Part shown: piece after piece, positions 57,623-58,382 of the stretch
Position numbering within the stretch: the first letter of the stretch is position 1
Layout of the letters: every line of letters starts with the position of its first letter
NCBI GenBank assembly: GCA_934401725.1
Contig: CAKRSS010000006.1
Location: forward strand, 1-58,382
DNA: 58,382 nucleotides
DNA from: an uncultured Eubacteriales bacterium
Lineage (GTDB): Bacteria > Bacillota > Clostridia > Oscillospirales > CAG-272
Reading direction: 5' to 3'
Translations under genes and position numbers: made by a program
Notes under the pieces: generated by a model
The model's input: the letters and a program-made list of their open reading frames with translations, nothing else
The model's database searches: none
What the model was told of the DNA's origin: nothing

Positions 57623-58382
57623 TCAGACGATTTCGTAGTTTATTCCAAGCAGGTCAGCGAAATATCCTATCTCCTCGGGCTTCGCGTCGTAGACAAGCGC
57701 GCTGTGATGCGTCACGCCCGCGCGGCTGATGGTCTCGAGGAAGCTCGGAACCGGCATGTGCGGCTTCATCCAGCCGCGGACGCGCGGCTCGAAGTTATCG
57801 TGCTCAACGCTCTCCATCCCGACCGGGGAAATCAGCATGCGGAAGTCATCCGCGGCGCGGTAGAGGTTGACAAACACGGCGTCACCGCCGCGATAGCAGC
57901 CGTAGGACACGACCGGGTTCTCGGCCTCGCCGAATATGAAGTTTATCTCCTTCATACCGGCCTTTCGGCAGATGAGGTCTGGGTTGTACTCGCCCATGTG
58001 GCTGAGCAGCAGTCTGTCGCCCTTCCAGTCGGGGCAGAATATCTCGATGAACGACACCCTGTGCGGGAAGCCCTTCAGCAGTGCGCCGACAAGCGAGGCG
58101 GTGAGCACATCGCCCTCTCCGGCGTAACCGACGCCGCGCGACAGCGCCTTGCAGGCCTCCATAAAGGGCATTATCTGAAGTCCCGTTCCGGGGCAGATTT
58201 CGCGGAAGTTGGCGGTGAAGGCGTCAATGTGACTCTCCTCAAGCCAGTGACGGACGGCCAGCGAATTTCTGGCCGTGCGCAGGTGAATCTCCTCGTTGAC
58301 GGGCTCGATCTCGTAGCAGCTCTCGCGGTCGACGGCCATCTCGCGTCGCGCCTCGTCGTCACTGACGGAGGCAAGCAGGCCT
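57623..58382 (-). CDS. L-arabinose/L-fucose isomerase-family protein, 5' part outside the window
   Basis: The last 253 codons of a gene that stays open to the right edge. GEGDVLTASLVGALL, then a FIEIF strand and SHMGEYNPDL, matches the part of L-arabinose isomerase that carries the metal-binding residues (EGDW.TAAL and GSHMLE in AraA). A full protein would be about 450-500 aa. The family isomerises aldoses to ketoses with a divalent metal. The sequence departs from true AraA at several positions, so the substrate is unsure. It precedes the surface lipoprotein gene by 11 bp, which hints at a joint role in sugar use. Confidence 0.75.
   Translation of the reverse strand, partial: GLLASVSDDEARREMAVDRESCYEIEPVNEEIHLRTARNSLAVRHWLEESHIDAFTANFREICPGTGLQIMPFMEACKALSRGVGYAGEGDVLTASLVGALLKGFPHRVSFIEIFCPDWKGDRLLLSHMGEYNPDLICRKAGMKEINFIFGEAENPVVSYGCYRGGDAVFVNLYRAADDFRMLISPVGMESVEHDNFEPRVRGWMKPHMPVPSFLETISRAGVTHHSALVYDAKPEEIGYFADLLGINYEIV

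Noticed and set aside
1..58382. tRNA, rRNA or other standard RNA genes
   Set aside because: No cloverleaf with a T-loop GGTTCRA box or rRNA segment was recognised by eye; a tRNAscan-SE/Infernal run would settle it.

Overview
The window looks like chromosomal DNA of a spore-forming, GC-rich gut-type Clostridia, most likely Oscillospirales or a related order; this placement is inference. Supporting signs are SpoVAD/SpoVAE, a spore-type Amidase_3 enzyme, MEP-pathway IspE, PlsY, strong AGGAGG-type ribosome sites, sigma-A promoters with TTG-17-TATAAT spacing, and secreted proteins carrying the C-terminal domain typical of Oscillospiraceae surface proteins. No rRNA, tRNA, CRISPR array, phage module or transposase was recognised. 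Fifty protein genes or gene remnants are called.

Layout. 1-9 kb: an unknown helical protein, a MerR regulator with a duplicated C-terminal module, two AT-rich small membrane-protein genes, an HSL-type esterase, a FucO-like lactaldehyde reductase, a sigma factor with a long C-terminal extension and an XRE regulator. 9-20 kb: a membrane protein and glycerate kinase, an MGMT-family protein, a DUF3737 protein paired with a PatB/MalY beta-lyase, an AT-rich DUF3592-like gene, a topB-aminopeptidase-pcp run, and a serine hydrolase. 20-27.4 kb: a probable operon for a GLUG-repeat secreted protein, a lipase-like lipoprotein and a MacB/FtsX-type ABC pair. 27.6-32.6 kb: a complete branched-chain amino acid ABC transporter (livJ-H-M-G-F). 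32.6-34.4 kb: a broken heavy-metal-binding gene, spoVAE and spoVAD. 34.5-39.1 kb: a mutarotase-like enzyme, uridine phosphorylase, amidase, rsmI and asd. 39.4-43.5 kb, minus strand: ispE, an acetyltransferase, plsY and a methyltransferase. 43.8-51.4 kb: two tandem AI-2E-family permeases, then htpG, a prephenate-dehydratase-like gene, a TSCPD protein and a phosphohexomutase. 51.7-55.6 kb, minus strand: a vanG-vanXY-vanT type set, which makes peptidoglycan precursors ending in D-Ala-D-Ser. 55.8-58.4 kb: an SGNH-like lipoprotein and the 3' part of an arabinose/fucose-isomerase-family gene that runs off the edge.

The most unusual signal is non-coding. A dispersed ~170-bp element, TTAAGGCTTCACCGCG at one end and its inverse at the other, occurs four times (20111, 32896, 39243, 43513). 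It folds back on itself along its whole length. Two ~51-bp relatives (28917, 36908) keep only the ends. In two cases a good promoter lies within a few bases of the element, so the element becomes most of the mRNA leader. In one case the element removes the start of a gene. Second in interest is the vanG-type cluster, which has its own sigma-A-like promoter and terminator but no regulatory genes in view.
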